Shown: positions 23,812 through 35,490, numbered from the stretch's first letter. The stretch is 64,000 nucleotides of DNA from Trematomus loennbergii (GCA_012861695.1 JAAOOA010000086.1:7965885-8029884); one strand, 5' to 3'. Made by a program: numbers and translations. Notes: generated by a model not told the origin, from the sequence alone.

Positions 23812-24980
23812 GCCTTACATTTATAATTGGCTTGTGTTGCAGATTCCATTTTTTGGGAAATAATTTCCTAAGATTGTAGGTGGATCCACTCTGATAGTAG
23901 ATTGTGGCCAAAAGGAATAATAACAGCACCATTTTCTAAATATATAGAACATTAAACTTAATGCAATCAATAACCTTGGTTCACACGATTATTCTCTCTT
24001 TTTGCTATTTTTCTTTAATTTCCCCCCTTTTGTTGATTGTTATTTTAATACATTAACATTTTTTTAACTTTTTTTTTTTTATATATATATCAATTATTTA
24101 TATTTCTGTATAGTGACGCAGGCAACACCTGAAATGCAGCTGTGTGAACGCACCTTATAGGTGCGTTCACACCGGAGTACTTTGGTGTACTTTTCCCACA
24201 ATAGTTCATCAGAACTACGATATATTTGCGTTCACACCAAAAAGCCCCAGGAACTACTTTAGCTCAACTTAGTTCGCGAGACTCGCTTTTCAGTCCCCGC
24301 TACAGAGCAGGGTCTGTCGTGGAGAAAGTAGTTCCTACGTCTGATTGGCTGTGCGGAATGCAAACCACGCCCGTTTGACTCCGAATTTGTTGTTGTAAGC
24401 GGCCATTGTATTTCCTCGCTTCGCAGCACACACGAAGAGATTCCTTTTGTGAAAGCAGTTATTATAGCAACACCAAATAAATCAATTGGAGTGATGAGGA
24501 TGTGTCTGCGCTTCTGGCGATTTACTCGAAGGACGCGAAGCGCCACATTCTGAAGCTTCTACTGCATGCAGTTTCAGTGGATCAGCAAAGTTAGCAGACC
24601 TGGCAAAGTGATGTCGGGACGACTACGAAGGTAAAATAAAATACATGCACTGCACTGTTTTAATCTGCACAATACTGGTCTTAGATGTACTTTTATTTGC
24701 TCAGTAGATCGAGCTAGCCATGGTAGAACTTGCTAACGTTATGTCCAAGCTGGCTAATAACATCTAGCTAGCTAGCTATTCTCATCCATGCCCGCTATGA
24801 ACACGTTTTGACTTGTGAATAAGTGCAATGTTCTGTAATTTGCTTCACTAACTCATGGCACTAATCGTGTGTTTCAGGCGAGGTGTTTCTCTCAGGATTA
24901 GAAACTAGTTTTCCCCTCCGGGATAAATACGATAATATATCGTTAGCAATTAGCATGCTAGCCGGACATAATGCTACCTA

Positions 24981-25225
24981 GTTTGTACTGTATGTGTGTG
25001 TTAGTTTGTACTGTATGTGTGTGTTAGTTTGTACTGTATGTGTGTGTTAGTTTGTACTGTATGTGTGTGTTAGTTTGTGTGTTAGTTTGTACTGTATGTG
25101 TGTGTTAGTTTGTACTGTATGTGTGTGTTAGTTTGTACTGTATGTGTGTGTTAGTTTGTACTGTATGTGTGTTTGTGTATTTGTGTGTTAATTTGTACTG
25201 TATGTGTGTGTTAGTTTGTACTGTA
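24981..25225 (+). repeat. 23 bp minisatellite, about 10 copies
   Basis: The unit is gtttgtactgtatgtgtgtgtta in tandem, with one shortened and one variant copy. It is inside intron 1 of the Harbinger Myb-like gene. No coding role. Confidence 0.95.
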
Positions 25226-25794
25226 ATTTGCAACATTCATTCTACATGTTAATGGTAAAAGCTTAAACAGTTGATTACCTGCATGCCACAAAGACTGATG
25301 TTCTAATATTTTTGCACATTTAAGTAGAAATGTAATTGAAATTCTATTTACTGCCTAATCATTGTTCCTTCTCATAGTATTATCCTAAATAGTTAAACCT
25401 TGTTTCCTCAGAAGGCTTCTCAGACTACATGGAGGATCCCTCAGAGAAACACAGTTTCCACGTTCAGTTCCCCCCGCTGAGAGTAGGCAGCCTGCGCCCG
25501 GTCAGTGGACACCATCAGGACCACTATCTGATCACAGAGGATCCCATCCTGACCGCTGCTGCCATACTGCAGCAAACAGGAGGGAACGGAGGTGAAAACA
25601 CACTTTATACATTTAGAGCACAAAGAAAAGTGTTGAGTTTAACTATAAAAATATTAGGTTCAACTAACCTAATACCGTTATATGAACTTTGCTGTGTTTT
25701 CAGCGTAGCTTTGTAAAGGTAACATTTAGCAGCTAAACTGTGGATAACAAGTAAACCACATTGGTTTGTTATTCAATATGGCCACCAAAAGCTT

Positions 25795-25900
25795 TTTGAA
25801 TCATTACATGTCACTTGTTAGACGCTTTTATCCAAAGCTTACCTACTCAATACTGTGGGCAATCCCCACAGGAGCACTTTGGGGTGAAGTGTCTCGGGGA
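25795..25900 (-). mobile_element. SINE 3' fragment
   Basis: Reverse complement of the unit at 38813-38900: 'cattacatgtcacttgttag', 'cgcttttatccaaagc', 'ggcaatccccacaggagc'. It is the 3' part of a tRNA-derived fish SINE; the head is missing. Confidence 0.7.
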
Positions 25901-27030
25901 CACAACGACATGCTACACCCTACCCCTACACACTACCCCTGCCGTTCGCGCGGAGGGTCCGCCACATTAAGTGCTGTTCCAAACCAACGAGTGTGGAGAG
26001 GTGTGGAGGGGGAGTGGGCTATCAAGCCCTCAAACAGCGAGTCTGCATCGGTGCTGACTTGAGACCGGTCTCTACCTGACCGGAGTCACGCTGTGTGTGT
26101 CCGTCAGGAAACACGCTGTTAAAAAGTAGTTCCAGCAAACATCCACTGATAAATTGCGATGTTAACAACCTCATGATAACCTCATATTTTTTTAACTTAG
26201 GATCATACCTGTGTTTAGTCTAGAAAAAGGTAAATGTGTGCATTTTATTATAAAGTTGTGTATATTTACAGACTGTTGCAAAAACTAAGAAAGCTTATAA
26301 ACATCAGGTTTAAAACTAAAAGAGCTTTACAAAAAAGTAACACAATGAAAGATGTTTGGAGTTTTATTTGAGTTATTAATTTACATTTTTTGTCTAAGAG
26401 AAGCTGATTTGAAACCGTTGTTACATACAGTTACGGCATTTCCTGTTTCTGCCGGAGAGAGGGGAGTTTGTCCCAAAGCTTGCCGCTGTATTTACTCCCT
26501 CCATCTGACAGGAGGGAGCCTCGTTGAGCTGCGAGTGTGGCTACAGACGGAGTTCACTCCGTCACGGAGGGGTAGGGTCGAGGGAGTGGTTTGGGATTGG
26601 GCCTCAGAGGTGGAGATCGCCCACAGTGATGACTCTGACGTGGGGGGCTCTCTGTTATGGGCTGCTCCCCTTCTGGTATTTGGACAATGTTGTGTCGTTG
26701 TTGCGATTAAACTGATCTTGTATCTTGCATATTTCACCTTAGGAAAGTGGGCACGCGATGACAGCTTCCTTGACACCATGGACTGCCGTGCTATGGTCAG
26801 CAAGGAGAATGAGGACCTGCGTGCCAAGGAGATGCACGACGAACGGCTGCTGCATTCACACAAGGCCCAGGAATCGGACGACAGCCGCTCATGGTGCCAG
26901 GTGGAGCAACAAAATACCTTTCAGGCTGGGCTTCTGGCAGTGCTAAGCGAGCTGATTAAATCCAACAGGCCTTCAATACAAAAATTAAGAAAAACTTGTG
27001 TCGTTGATAAACTGTACAATGACTTGTTGG

Positions 27031-27180
27031 GAGGCGTGTGGTGCAGTGGTCTGGTGCGTTGGTGTTCGGATCAGGGGAGCACAGGTTCAAACCCCACTGC
27101 AGTCAGGATGTCGTTGTGTCCCTGGGCAAGACACTTCACCCCAAATTGCCTACACTGGACAGTTAATTTTGTATTATTGT
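27031..27180 (+). mobile_element. tRNA-derived SINE with A and B boxes
   Basis: The head 'gtgtggtgcagtggtctgg' resembles an A box and 'aggttcaaacccc' is a near-consensus B box, followed by the SINE body 'ccctgggcaagacacttcac'. It then runs into an AT-rich tail (27180-27310). It is not a functional tRNA: the cloverleaf cannot be completed. Confidence 0.7.
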
Positions 27181-27662
27181 GATTATATATATATGCCACT
27201 GTTATTAATACTGACACTTCACTTTGCACTCTAGTTCTATATCTATTGTTATATATGTATATATATCTATTGGAGTATATATATATATATATATACTTTT
27301 ATATATATATAAAAAGTCCATATAGCCACTGTTATTATATTGTTTTGATACTACTGACACTTATTGATCTGTGCTGCTAAAATAAAAGAGAACCTACATT
27401 GCGATTAAACAGAAAATGTATCTTGCTTATTTCTCCTGACACTTTATCTTTATGGTGACCTGTGTAGCATCCTATACATCACATGTAAGTGATTATTCTG
27501 ATACCATCATGACACCATGAAACTGGCGAAGCTTTATTTATTGTGTCCCACCCCATATACCTGTATGTGTCTTTGAAAAAGATCTTTCAATTGTATTTCA
27601 AAATGGCGTCCATCAACACAAACACTATTTATAGAAAGATAAATGGTTAAGTTTGTAATTAA

Positions 27663-28308
27663 CCTGTTAAGCCCCAACGCCCCCGTCGGCGGGTCTTTTT
27701 TTTTTTCACAAAAAAAAAAAAAAAAAAAGTTTTTTTTAATTTTTTTATTTTTTATTAATTTTTTTTATTTTAATTTTTTTATTTTAATGGAATGAATACC
27801 TATGGTGATAATTCAATGTAATACATCATTTTTATAGTCTGGTACCTGAAAAAGGTCAAATGGCACTGATGGAACCAGATATACCCAAATGTGCCGAAAG
27901 CCTATTCCGCCTGGAACTTTTTTTTGCTAAATCTCTCTAAAAAGATCAAATATAACTTGTTTTGCCTCAATCTTGATACAGGGTACTTATTATATGTTAT
28001 AGTTTGGATTCCTAAAGCTTTTAGTCTACTAACCCATCATCCAAGGGTGGTTATCACTATAAGTAATGGGTTTTTTTGTAGGCGGAGGTAAGAATTTACC
28101 TTTTTTTACTATGTTCCATCTGAATTGACTCTGACACAGAAACATCTATATTGATTCTGACACTTCTACATCCAACTCACAGATGTAACCTTGCTTTGAT
28201 AAAAGAAATTATTCATATAACCCTTTTAGAAGTGAAGTTGTAGTCATTTGTTTTGGGCATGTCATTTTCGAGCCTGAAACATGAAAAACAGGCTCGGGGC
28301 TTAACAGG
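27663..28308 (+). mobile_element. 646 bp TTAA-flanked element
   Basis: Perfect 13 bp inverted ends CCTGTTAAGCCCC / GGGGCTTAACAGG directly inside TTAA duplications (27659-27662, 28309-28312). TTAA plus CC-start ends are typical of piggyBac-like elements. It contains A- and T-rich runs (27705-27790) and a segment shared with the window start. No transposase. Confidence 0.85.
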
Positions 28309-28789
28309 TTAACAGTGTTGTGAGTTCAATATTTTAATTAATTATAGTAAGGGAACATAGGAGGATATATAATAAAGGTATATAATAAAGGTGTTAACTG
28401 CTGAGCCTATTTACTGTGCAATACTACAGACATGTTAGTGGTATTATTTCTTATCTAACTCTTTCCTATGGTCAGACAAATCAGAAGTCATTTAAACAAT
28501 TTCAGATTGTTCTTTTGTTTCTCAATTGATTTTCCAGAATATGCACCACCTAGGCAGACTTTATATCACAAATAAATGAATGACATGTACTACAGTAATT
28601 GATTATATTGATATTGCCTACTCAGATATAAATGTGTATAAAATGAAATCAATTCAAAGTTTCTTGCTGCTTTTAATGCAATTCATGGCTGCAGGGCAAA
28701 CGTCCAAAATCCTTATTCTACAATCATTTAATCAAGACACTTGTGTATATTTTACTTTCATTTGTAATAAACAAAAAAATATGAATGGT

Positions 28790-28938
28790 TGTCATCAAGC
28801 TGGGTCGCCGGTAAGGCAGTCCATTCCTCCCTGTACTCATCACCACGACGCTCACACAGGTTATGCAATACGCAACATGCTGCCACCTGGATTTTGATAT
28901 TGTCCATGTTGCAGTCGTTTCGCTTCAAGCACCGCATA
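28790..28938 (-). pseudogene. HARBI1-like Harbinger nuclease, last exon
   Basis: Read on the - strand after the acceptor tatgtgttccag: 'CLKRNDCNMDNIKIQVAACC' then 'VLHNLCERRGDEYREEW'. The KRND..., A/VLHNLCE pattern is the conserved C-terminal end of the PIF/Harbinger DDE nuclease. Upstream exons with the catalytic residues are not recognisable here, so the copy is probably defective. It is transcribed opposite to the Myb-like gene, as expected for this superfamily. Confidence 0.7.
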
Positions 28939-29530
28939 TCTGGAACACATACAAAGACACAAATTAGCCCGACATAACTCCATAAATCCTACATTAGATA
29001 GTATTAATGTGATTTACTGAACGTACCATTGCTGTTCTTTTGGGCGTGATAACGGTCATCATCCTCAGCTGACGAAACATGTCCATAGCGTGTGCTTGTC
29101 GCCGTCCAGTCCTTTTGTTAAGGCTTCTTAACCGCGATCTGTATTTGTGGCTGAGTTATTGGCTTAAATAACTCCGCACCAAACCACAACTTCAGTCAAC
29201 TCCATAGCGTGTCTGACTGAGATCGGAAGGTAAACAGAAGCATACAGCGGAAGCGGAAGTTTTTTTTCTTCTTCTCTCGGTTTTTTGGCGGATTGCAACT
29301 TTAAGGTGCATACCGCCACCTACTGTACTCGCCGTGAAGTTGTTTGCGGCCTGCCAGGAAAAGCTAAGCAGAAGAAGAAGAAGTGACGTCAGCGGCTCAT
29401 TTGCCTAATCCACCCCCAGGAACTCATTTTGGTGTGAACGCGATCTGCTTTAGTTCGTCAGAACTAAAAGAACTCTCATGAACTAAAGTTCTCAGGAACT
29501 ACTGTGGGAAAGTACTTGGTGTGAACGCGC

Positions 29531-29911
29531 ATATTATGCTCATTTTCAGATTCATATTTTTGCCTCTTTTTTTTTCTGTCCAATGGAAGCGTTTCAGGCA
29601 GGGGGGGAGTGTGGGAGAGAAACTCCCTCTGGTGGGAACACAGGGGTTTTAGCCTTTGCAGACCATTAGCATGCACAAAAACCTATAGAAACATAGTCCA
29701 GAAAAAACCAAAGCATAATAGGGCCCCTTTAAATCTATATCTTGGTCTGTATTCGGCCTATTTATATAAAAGAAATTACTTAATGCACTACATTTGACAA
29801 ATGTAATATTTCCCTCTCCTTGATGCTTGGCCAATGTTCTGTTGTGTTTCGCAAAGAGCGAAAGCTATGTTAATATGTGTTTAGTTCTTCACTATGCCTT
29901 GAAGGTAGGGT
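29531..29911. repeat. Right copy of the 380 bp direct duplication
   Basis: See the left copy at 23425. This copy continues into a complete 383 bp MITE at 29903, while the left copy has only about the first 10 bases of that MITE, so this copy is probably the source. Confidence 0.9.
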
Positions 29912-30285
29912 AGGTAAGAATGGAGAAACCAGCTCGAGTGCGCTAGAATTTGAAAGTACACAACGAAAACAATCTGCCCCTTCCTTCAGACTTCCTTATA
30001 GAGCCCCTCCTCCAACACACACAAGCGCGCACATGACCAATGGGGGCACGCGATAAGTTTGTGCACGAGATGGAAGGCTGACAGGCAGGTAGGCCATCCA
30101 GTTATTTTAGCCGGGCCGAGTCAGATAATTGGTCTAGCTTTTTACAGTACTACGGCTTCCACAGATGAAATATTTGTATATATTTATTGTCAAAGTATTT
30201 AATTTATTCATTGCTATCGGGATGTTAAGAGCATTCCATGGAATATAACAAAAAGTGTTTCTGAAGTGAATTACCTATCCTACCT
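29903..30285 (-). mobile_element. 383 bp TTAA-flanked MITE, copy 2 (inverted)
   Basis: Ends AGGTAGGGTAGGTAA and TTACCTATCCTACCT; flanks TTGA (29899-29902, mutated TTAA) and TTAA (30286-30289). It is the reverse complement of 12430-12810 along its full length ('cattccatggaatata', 'gtactacggcttccacagatg'). Confidence 0.85.
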
Positions 30286-30789
30286 TTAATAATAAAATAT
30301 AAAAAAAAATGTTTTCATCTTCTTAATAAAAAATTAAAAACAATTACATTTGTTTCTTCAGAGCAATTAATGAAATCTTTTAGTTGCAAAGTTGCTTTCG
30401 GGGCCCTCAGTGGGGCTCTGGTCCTTGTTGGGAACCAGGGACCTAAACAATTCAACTGTATGACATAATTATAATTTATTTAAAGAATGCTGTTAAATTA
30501 CATGATGGTGTCAACGAAGGGGATTATAAGTCTGTCGTAGAGAGCTGAATACTGTTCTAGACAAAAACATTTCTGAAGTATCTCAGCCTCAAGATGTGGA
30601 GACGGCACACACTCACTCAAACTGTAAATCAGAAGTCAGACTTGGAGACCGCTGACAGCTTTACAGTTACTGGAACAGAAATGCAGAGGTTACATACAAA
30701 AAGAGGTGGTTGTGCAACATTTGTGCAATGTGCCCCTGCAATTTGCAAATAACACAGTGTGATCAGTCTGCCTTTCAGAGCAAATTAAT

Positions 30790-31160
30790 TAGTTTTAAAG
30801 TGATCAAAATTGCATTGTTTCACCGAAACAGTGTTAAAATCACAAAAGCTTCCCTTTCAAAGTCACATTCTTAAAGAAAATCTGTTCAGAAAAAGTACTT
30901 AACTTTCTACCAGTTGTAAAGTTGTCATACATAAAACTGTATCCGAAAGTAAGAGAAGACAACGAGAGAAAAAAAGCTAAATCTGTCTAGTGTCAGTAAA
31001 ACAAAGTGTTAAAATTACAAACTTGCCTTTTGGAGTCACAGTCTTTAAGAAAATACTTTGTTACAAAGTAATTGACAATATACCAGTTGTAAAATGTTCC
31101 TACATAAAAGTGTATCAAAAAAGTATCTTGATAGCAGAAAATAATAATATTGTACAGAAT
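30790..31160 (-). repeat. Polinton-relic terminal-repeat unit, left side (inverted)
   Basis: 30805-30960 is the reverse complement of 35159-35490, including 'tgaacagattttctttaaga' facing its complement and 'aacactgtttcgatgaaaca' facing 'tgtttcaccgaaacagtgtt'. A second divergent unit follows at 31005-31135 ('agtctttaagaaaatac', 'ccagttgtaaaatgttcc'). The arrangement fits terminal inverted repeats made of internal tandem units. Confidence 0.65.
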
Positions 31161-32160
31161 ACAGACAGGAAACAGGACAGTTTGGACCATGGCAGTGATT
31201 CAAGACTTCAATTAAAAAGAAGGTTCCCAAACTTTGGGAGCAATCAATGCTGCCATCATTTGATTATTTGAGCATTTATTATTCATCTGTTCAAAATTCA
31301 AACTGTAAAATGTATTTGATTGCAAAATCAAAAGCAATAAAGTTACACTGCTATGGACTCAGTTCTAAGCAAAAAATCCACCAGAGAATGTATTCTTTGT
31401 GGAAGGAGTGCAACAATTTAAAATAAATTACATAATTGTTAAATCAATCCGTTGCTGTTAACGTGATGATCTATTTTTATTAGCCATGTAACAACCTGGT
31501 TAATGGACAGACAGCCAGTCATTATTGGGAAATTAACCCTGATCAGCAGCAGTTCTTACATGAGGTAATAGTGACATTTAATGCATGTCTGTATGTGTCA
31601 TCAAGTAAAAATGTGCTCCTGAAGACCTATTTTAGCGGGAACTAACACAGACTCTGAGTAATTTGGTGTTTATATTTCCATATTTACACCTTTGTTGAGT
31701 TCCTGTTGGACAGCTGTGTGTCATGTTTACTTGGATTTCTTCTTTATCTCTCACTGCTCAAGGAAATAGCTTGGGAAAATAAACATCACCTCATGTTTCA
31801 CCAGTTTTAGATCCTCCTATAGTGTATGTAAGTTCCAGTATACACTGCCATTAAATGTCTGTGACTGCAAGTCATAAACTGATTCATCATGAACTGTGGG
31901 CTCCATCAGATCAAAGTTTATTTAGGTGAGTAGTTATATTCATCCCGCTTTCGTCTCATTAGTATGCATACAAAAGTGACAGGTCACACCTACTACTACT
32001 TATGCTAACCTCCTTTGTTCGAGGTGTTATGACATGCCGGTGTGATATCACACCTGCGTGTTATATCCTTATCACGTACAGGTGTGACATCCTCCCTGTC
32101 TCCCCCCTGTCTCGAGCTGTCGCCCCCACCCCCCTCCACCCACCCCTCCCTCTCCCAGTC
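31161..32160. other. Noncoding DNA between relic terminal repeat and tandem repeat block
   Basis: AT-rich, no supported exon; a C-rich stretch lies at 32095-32160. Nothing else recognised. Confidence 0.4.
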
Positions 32161-32169
32161 AGTTATTAG

Positions 32170-33055
32170 ATATGATTTGTGTTAACTAAGGATGTTCGCT
32201 TAAGTTGCAAGGTTTGTGACCTAATGTTTAATTACTTTATTAACTACAAGGGGCTCTCTTTTTGAAAGAGGGTAATAATAATTAAAAAAGAGGTTAATCA
32301 TCCCCTGATATTGTATTTGTAATGTTTAGTTACTTCACACAACTTTAAAACCCCCTATGAAGTTGTTGTTAACTAAGGATGTTCTTTTGAAATTGTAGGG
32401 CTTGTGAACTGGATGTGCTCTTAAGCTGTATGGCTAGTGAACTAATGTTTAATTACTTTATTAACTACAATGAAGTCTCTCTGAAGAGGGTAATAATAAT
32501 TTAAAGATCTTAATGACCCCCTGGTATTGTCTTTTTTATTGTTTAATTACTTCACACAACTATTAAAGAATCCCTATATGAAGTTATATGAGGTTGTGTA
32601 GGGGTAATATTAGAATTAGCTGTAGGTAGGAAAAAAGAGAAGAACAATTATATTATATTGCTATTCATTCTGGGGGTGGCTGCAGGGGGGTTGATCAGGG
32701 CAGACAGGGTGTAAAAACACTTAGCAATGCACAGACTTAAGAGTGTGAGTGAACTGTCTTGCGCTGTCTAATTTAAAGATCTTAATGACCCCCTGATCTT
32801 GTGTTTTTTATTGTTTAATTACTTTATTAACTATAAGGAAGATTTACTGGTGTGCTTCCCTAGATGATGTAAATAGTCTAAGTGTCATGTTAGGGGGACA
32901 TTACGGAACTCAGAAGTCCGCCCTTGGAGGCTTGGAGAGCGGATAAAGAGAGGTGTATTTACCGGTGTTGAGCCCTGGATGATGTAAATAGTCCAAGTGC
33001 CATGTTAGGGGGGACATTACGGAACTCAGGAGTCCGCCCTTTGAGGCGTTGTTAA
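32170..33055. repeat. Degenerate tandem repeats, about 180-200 bp and about 100 bp units
   Basis: 'aactaaggatgttc...ctaatgtttaattactttattaacta' occurs at 32183-32270 and 32368-32470, with partial units at 32510-32570 and 32765-32840. The unit 'gatgatgtaaatagtc...gacattacggaactcag' occurs at 32865-32930 and 32980-33045. Both lie within the Polinton relic region and are noncoding. Confidence 0.7.
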
Positions 33056-33341
33056 CATTAATGCTTTTTTCTTTTGTTTTTGTTACAGAGATACTTTTTA
33101 GATACACTTTTGAAGTGAGTAACACTTTACAACTGGTACTTTGTAAGGAATATGGTTTCTTGGTAGAATATAAAGTACTTTGTAGGGAATTGGGTTTTCT
33201 TTAGAGCTGTTTTCAGTGAGACAATGCAGTTTTTGATAATTTTAAGTTTCAAATTTCAAGGCTTTATGGCATATGCCCATTAGCTACAGTGTAGATATGT
33301 CAATGAAAAACATAGGTCACAGGCTCCTCCAACAGTGCAAC

Positions 33342-33342
33342 A

Positions 33343-33403
<61 letters not shown>
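33342..33403. repeat. (AT)n microsatellite
   Basis: About 30 uninterrupted AT dinucleotides. Confidence 0.98.
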
Positions 33404-33409
<6 letters not shown>

Positions 33410-33489
33410 GAGCACATAAAACAGATAAAATACTGCAATAGAATGTTTTGATATGACAGATTTGTGCATAATTCTCTCACAAAGGAACT

Positions 33490-34500
33490 GTAAGATACAC
33501 GTTTATGTATGCAAAACTTTATAACTTGGTAAAATATTCATTAATTTGTAATGAATTGAGTTTTCTTAAAGAATCAAACTCTAAATGGAGTTTGTGATTT
33601 TAACACTGTTTCGATGAAACAATGCAGTTTTGATAACTTGACTTGACTAACATTACTTTTTTTAAATATATGTTTTTAGATGCTTTACTTTGATTTCTTT
33701 CATGTTATTTTAACACAACATTACTTTTTCATATTTTTCAACATACTGTGATATTTTGTTTTTCTCTCCTTTTTCCATTATATTTTTGAAAAACTACACA
33801 GTGATTTTTATCAAAATACAACATGCAACTAATACATTATACAATATTACGACTTTTTGCGATATTTTCAACACAATATACTTATTTATATAAATTATAC
33901 TTTATTATATATTTTTTTGTAGGGCTTCAGGATATTTGGCATGTCATGCATAAAACCGGTGTCATCTTCCTGAAACTGACGTGCTGTCCGTTTTACAAAC
34001 AAGTTATTTTTCTGCTTCTTCACCCTCTGAATTTTCCTCCCCGTCCCTCTTCCTTCAGCCATCACAACAACAATCAAGTCAGATCTGTCAAATTAAACAC
34101 CTCTTCCCAAAGCGTGACTTCCCTATTGAGGGAGTGGGGCAGTAGGGCCTAACCCGATTGGCCAAATATACTAACATGCAGAACGTATGGTATGTTTGAA
34201 AAAGACTAATCATCTATCCAGTTCAAGCTGTCTTTAAGATGTGACATCGTGCTCTGACTTTTTCCCGTAAAATCGTGACAAATTATTACTTATTCTTAAA
34301 TCTGACCTCTTGCTGCTTGGTTGAAAATGATAGATGAAAAATAACTTTTTAAAAAGAGTGAAACAGCGAGGGACATTATACGGGTGAAAGAAACTCTCAT
34401 TTCTACAGATGACTCCCCCCACTCAACGCAATAAGTCCCACCCCACTCAGCAAATCATCCAAAACTAAGGACCCCACTAAGACGAACAGATTTTCTTTAA
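33490..34500. repeat. 1 kb direct repeat, copy A (empty site)
   Basis: Matches 35340-36920 over its whole length once the 472 bp insertion in copy B is removed. At 33749-33751 the sequence 'catactgTGAtatttt' is the uninterrupted target of that insertion. Copy A ends abruptly at about 34487 by joining the terminal-repeat motif 'agattttctttaagactg'. Confidence 0.85.
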
Positions 34501-34529
34501 GACTGTGACTCTTAAAGGCACCCTGGGAT

Positions 34530-34680
34530 TTTAGTAAGACACATGCAACATCTGAAACATCTGCAACACATGCAACATCTGAAACACATGCAACATCTGA
34601 AACACAGGCAACACAGGCAATACATGCAACATCTGAAACACATGCAACATCTGAAACACATGCAACATCTGAAACAGTTT
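34530..34680 (+). repeat. 18 bp minisatellite block 1, in frame with the integrase fragment
   Basis: Units of 'acatctgaaacacatgca' and variants (acatctgaaacatctgca, acacaggca). On the + strand in the frame of the integrase fragment that follows, they encode Thr-His-Ala-Thr-Ser-Glu repeats with no stop. Confidence 0.9.
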
Positions 34681-34977
34681 TTCAAGCCTTATTGAAGAAA
34701 CAAGGTATTGCACATTATGCAACAGCCAGTGACATGAAGGCGCGTGTGGTAGAGAGATTTAGCCGTACGCTGAAAACTAAAATGAGGAGGTATTTTACAG
34801 CTAAAAAACACTCATAGATACATAGACGTCTTGCCTGAACTAATTGAAAGTTACAATAATAGTTATCACCGAAGTATTAAAATGACACCAGTGCAGGTGA
34901 CAAAGGAAAATGCGGCTCAAGTGTTCGTAACCTGTATACCCCATCTAGCAATTGTAAAAAAGCTGCTACGAAAATGA
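34681..34977 (+). pseudogene. Polinton/Maverick integrase fragment
   Basis: 'MKARVVERFSRTLKTKM' followed, in a shifted frame, by 'YIDVLPELIESYNNSYHRSI' and 'KMTPVQV' is the C-terminal half of the retroviral-type (RVE) integrase core found in Polintons/Mavericks and adintoviruses, with the catalytic Glu in the VERFSRTLK helix. Breaks: TAG at 34815-34817 with a frame change, a second apparent frame change near 34925, and TGA at 34975-34977. The N-terminal half with the two catalytic Asp residues is absent. It lies between two blocks of the same minisatellite. Confidence 0.8.
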
Positions 34978-35158
34978 ATGCAACATCTGAAACACATGCA
35001 ACATCTGCAACACATGCAACATCTGCAACACATGCAACATCTGAAACATCTGCAACATCTGAAACATCTGCAACACATGCAACATCTGAAACACATGCAA
35101 CATCTGAAACACCTGAAACACATGCAACATCTGAAACACATGCAACATCTGAAACATC
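34978..35158 (+). repeat. 18 bp minisatellite block 2
   Basis: Same units as block 1, now after the integrase fragment; open in at least two + frames for the whole block. It ends at 'acatctt' where the terminal-repeat unit begins. Confidence 0.9.
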
Positions 35159-35490
35159 TTCTCTTACTTTTGGATACAGTTTTATGTTTGTCAACTTTAC
35201 AACTGATAGAAAGTTAAGTACTTTTTCTGAACAGATTTTCTTTAAGACTGTGACTCTTAAGGGCATTTTAGTAAGACAATCCAGTTTTCTGGAAATAACT
35301 TAAATAATTTTAGTTTTTTCTCCTACAAAGATACTTTTAGTTACACTTTAATGGATGCAAAACTTTATAACTTGGTAAAATATTCATTAATTTGTAATGA
35401 ATTGAGTTTTCTTAAAGAATCAAACTCTAAATGGAAAGTTTGTGATTTTAACACTGTTTCGATGAAACAATGCAGTTTTGATAACTTGAC
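35159..35490 (+). repeat. Polinton-relic terminal-repeat unit, right side
   Basis: Inverted counterpart of 30805-30960 (for example 'ctcttacttttggatacag' facing 'ctgtatccgaaagtaagag'). It runs on into the 1 kb direct repeat copy B. Confidence 0.7.

Larger units (their letters stand above)
24484..27000 (+). pseudogene. Harbinger-borne Myb/SANT-like gene, three exons, damaged
   Basis: Exon 1 (24484-24630) begins 'NWSDEDVSALLAIYSKDAKR', the first helix of a Myb/SANT-like (trihelix) domain, then a stop appears within the exon. Exon 2 (25412-25591; acceptor tttcctcag, donor acggag|gtgaaa) encodes 59 residues including 'VGSLRPVSGHHQDHYLITED'. Exon 3 (from 26743; acceptor tcaccttag) encodes 'KWARDDSFLDTMDCRAMVSK' and a charged C-terminal helix. 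Exon 2 ends phase 1 and exon 3 starts with two bases, so they join in frame, and exon 1 can also join exon 2 in phase 1. These proteins help the nuclease bind transposon ends. I do not recognise exon 2 from any family. Confidence 0.6.
24160..29530. mobile_element. PIF/Harbinger transposon, 5.4 kb, two-gene type
   Basis: Ends are inverted: GGTGCGTTCACACC on the left, GGTGTGAACGCGC on the right, with longer related subterminal stretches ('agtactttggtgtac' facing 'ggaaagtacttggtg'; 'ccaggaact' motifs on both sides). ATA flanks both ends (24157-24159, 29531-29533), fitting a 3 bp target duplication. It carries the two genes typical of the superfamily: a Myb/SANT-like DNA-binding protein on the + strand and a DDE nuclease (HARBI1-like) exon on the - strand. 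Later insertions inside include SINEs and a TTAA element (27663-28308). Lesions in both genes make it probably inactive. Confidence 0.75.

Noticed and set aside
27040..27115. tRNA-like sequence with a good B box
   Set aside because: No complete cloverleaf; it continues into a SINE body, and the same body occurs twice more in the window.
26352..27182. 276-codon open frame on the + strand
   Set aside because: Only the part after the acceptor at 26742 reads like protein and it joins in phase to the exon at 25412; the upstream part is intron and the end runs into a tRNA-derived SINE.
33280..33480. 66-codon frame on the - strand with an Ile-Tyr repeat
   Set aside because: Translation of an (AT)n microsatellite.
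34530..35160. Regular 18 bp repeats that could suggest a CRISPR-like array
   Set aside because: Units are contiguous with no unique spacers and the DNA is vertebrate; it is a minisatellite. The - strand reading (MLHVFQ repeats) is an artefact.
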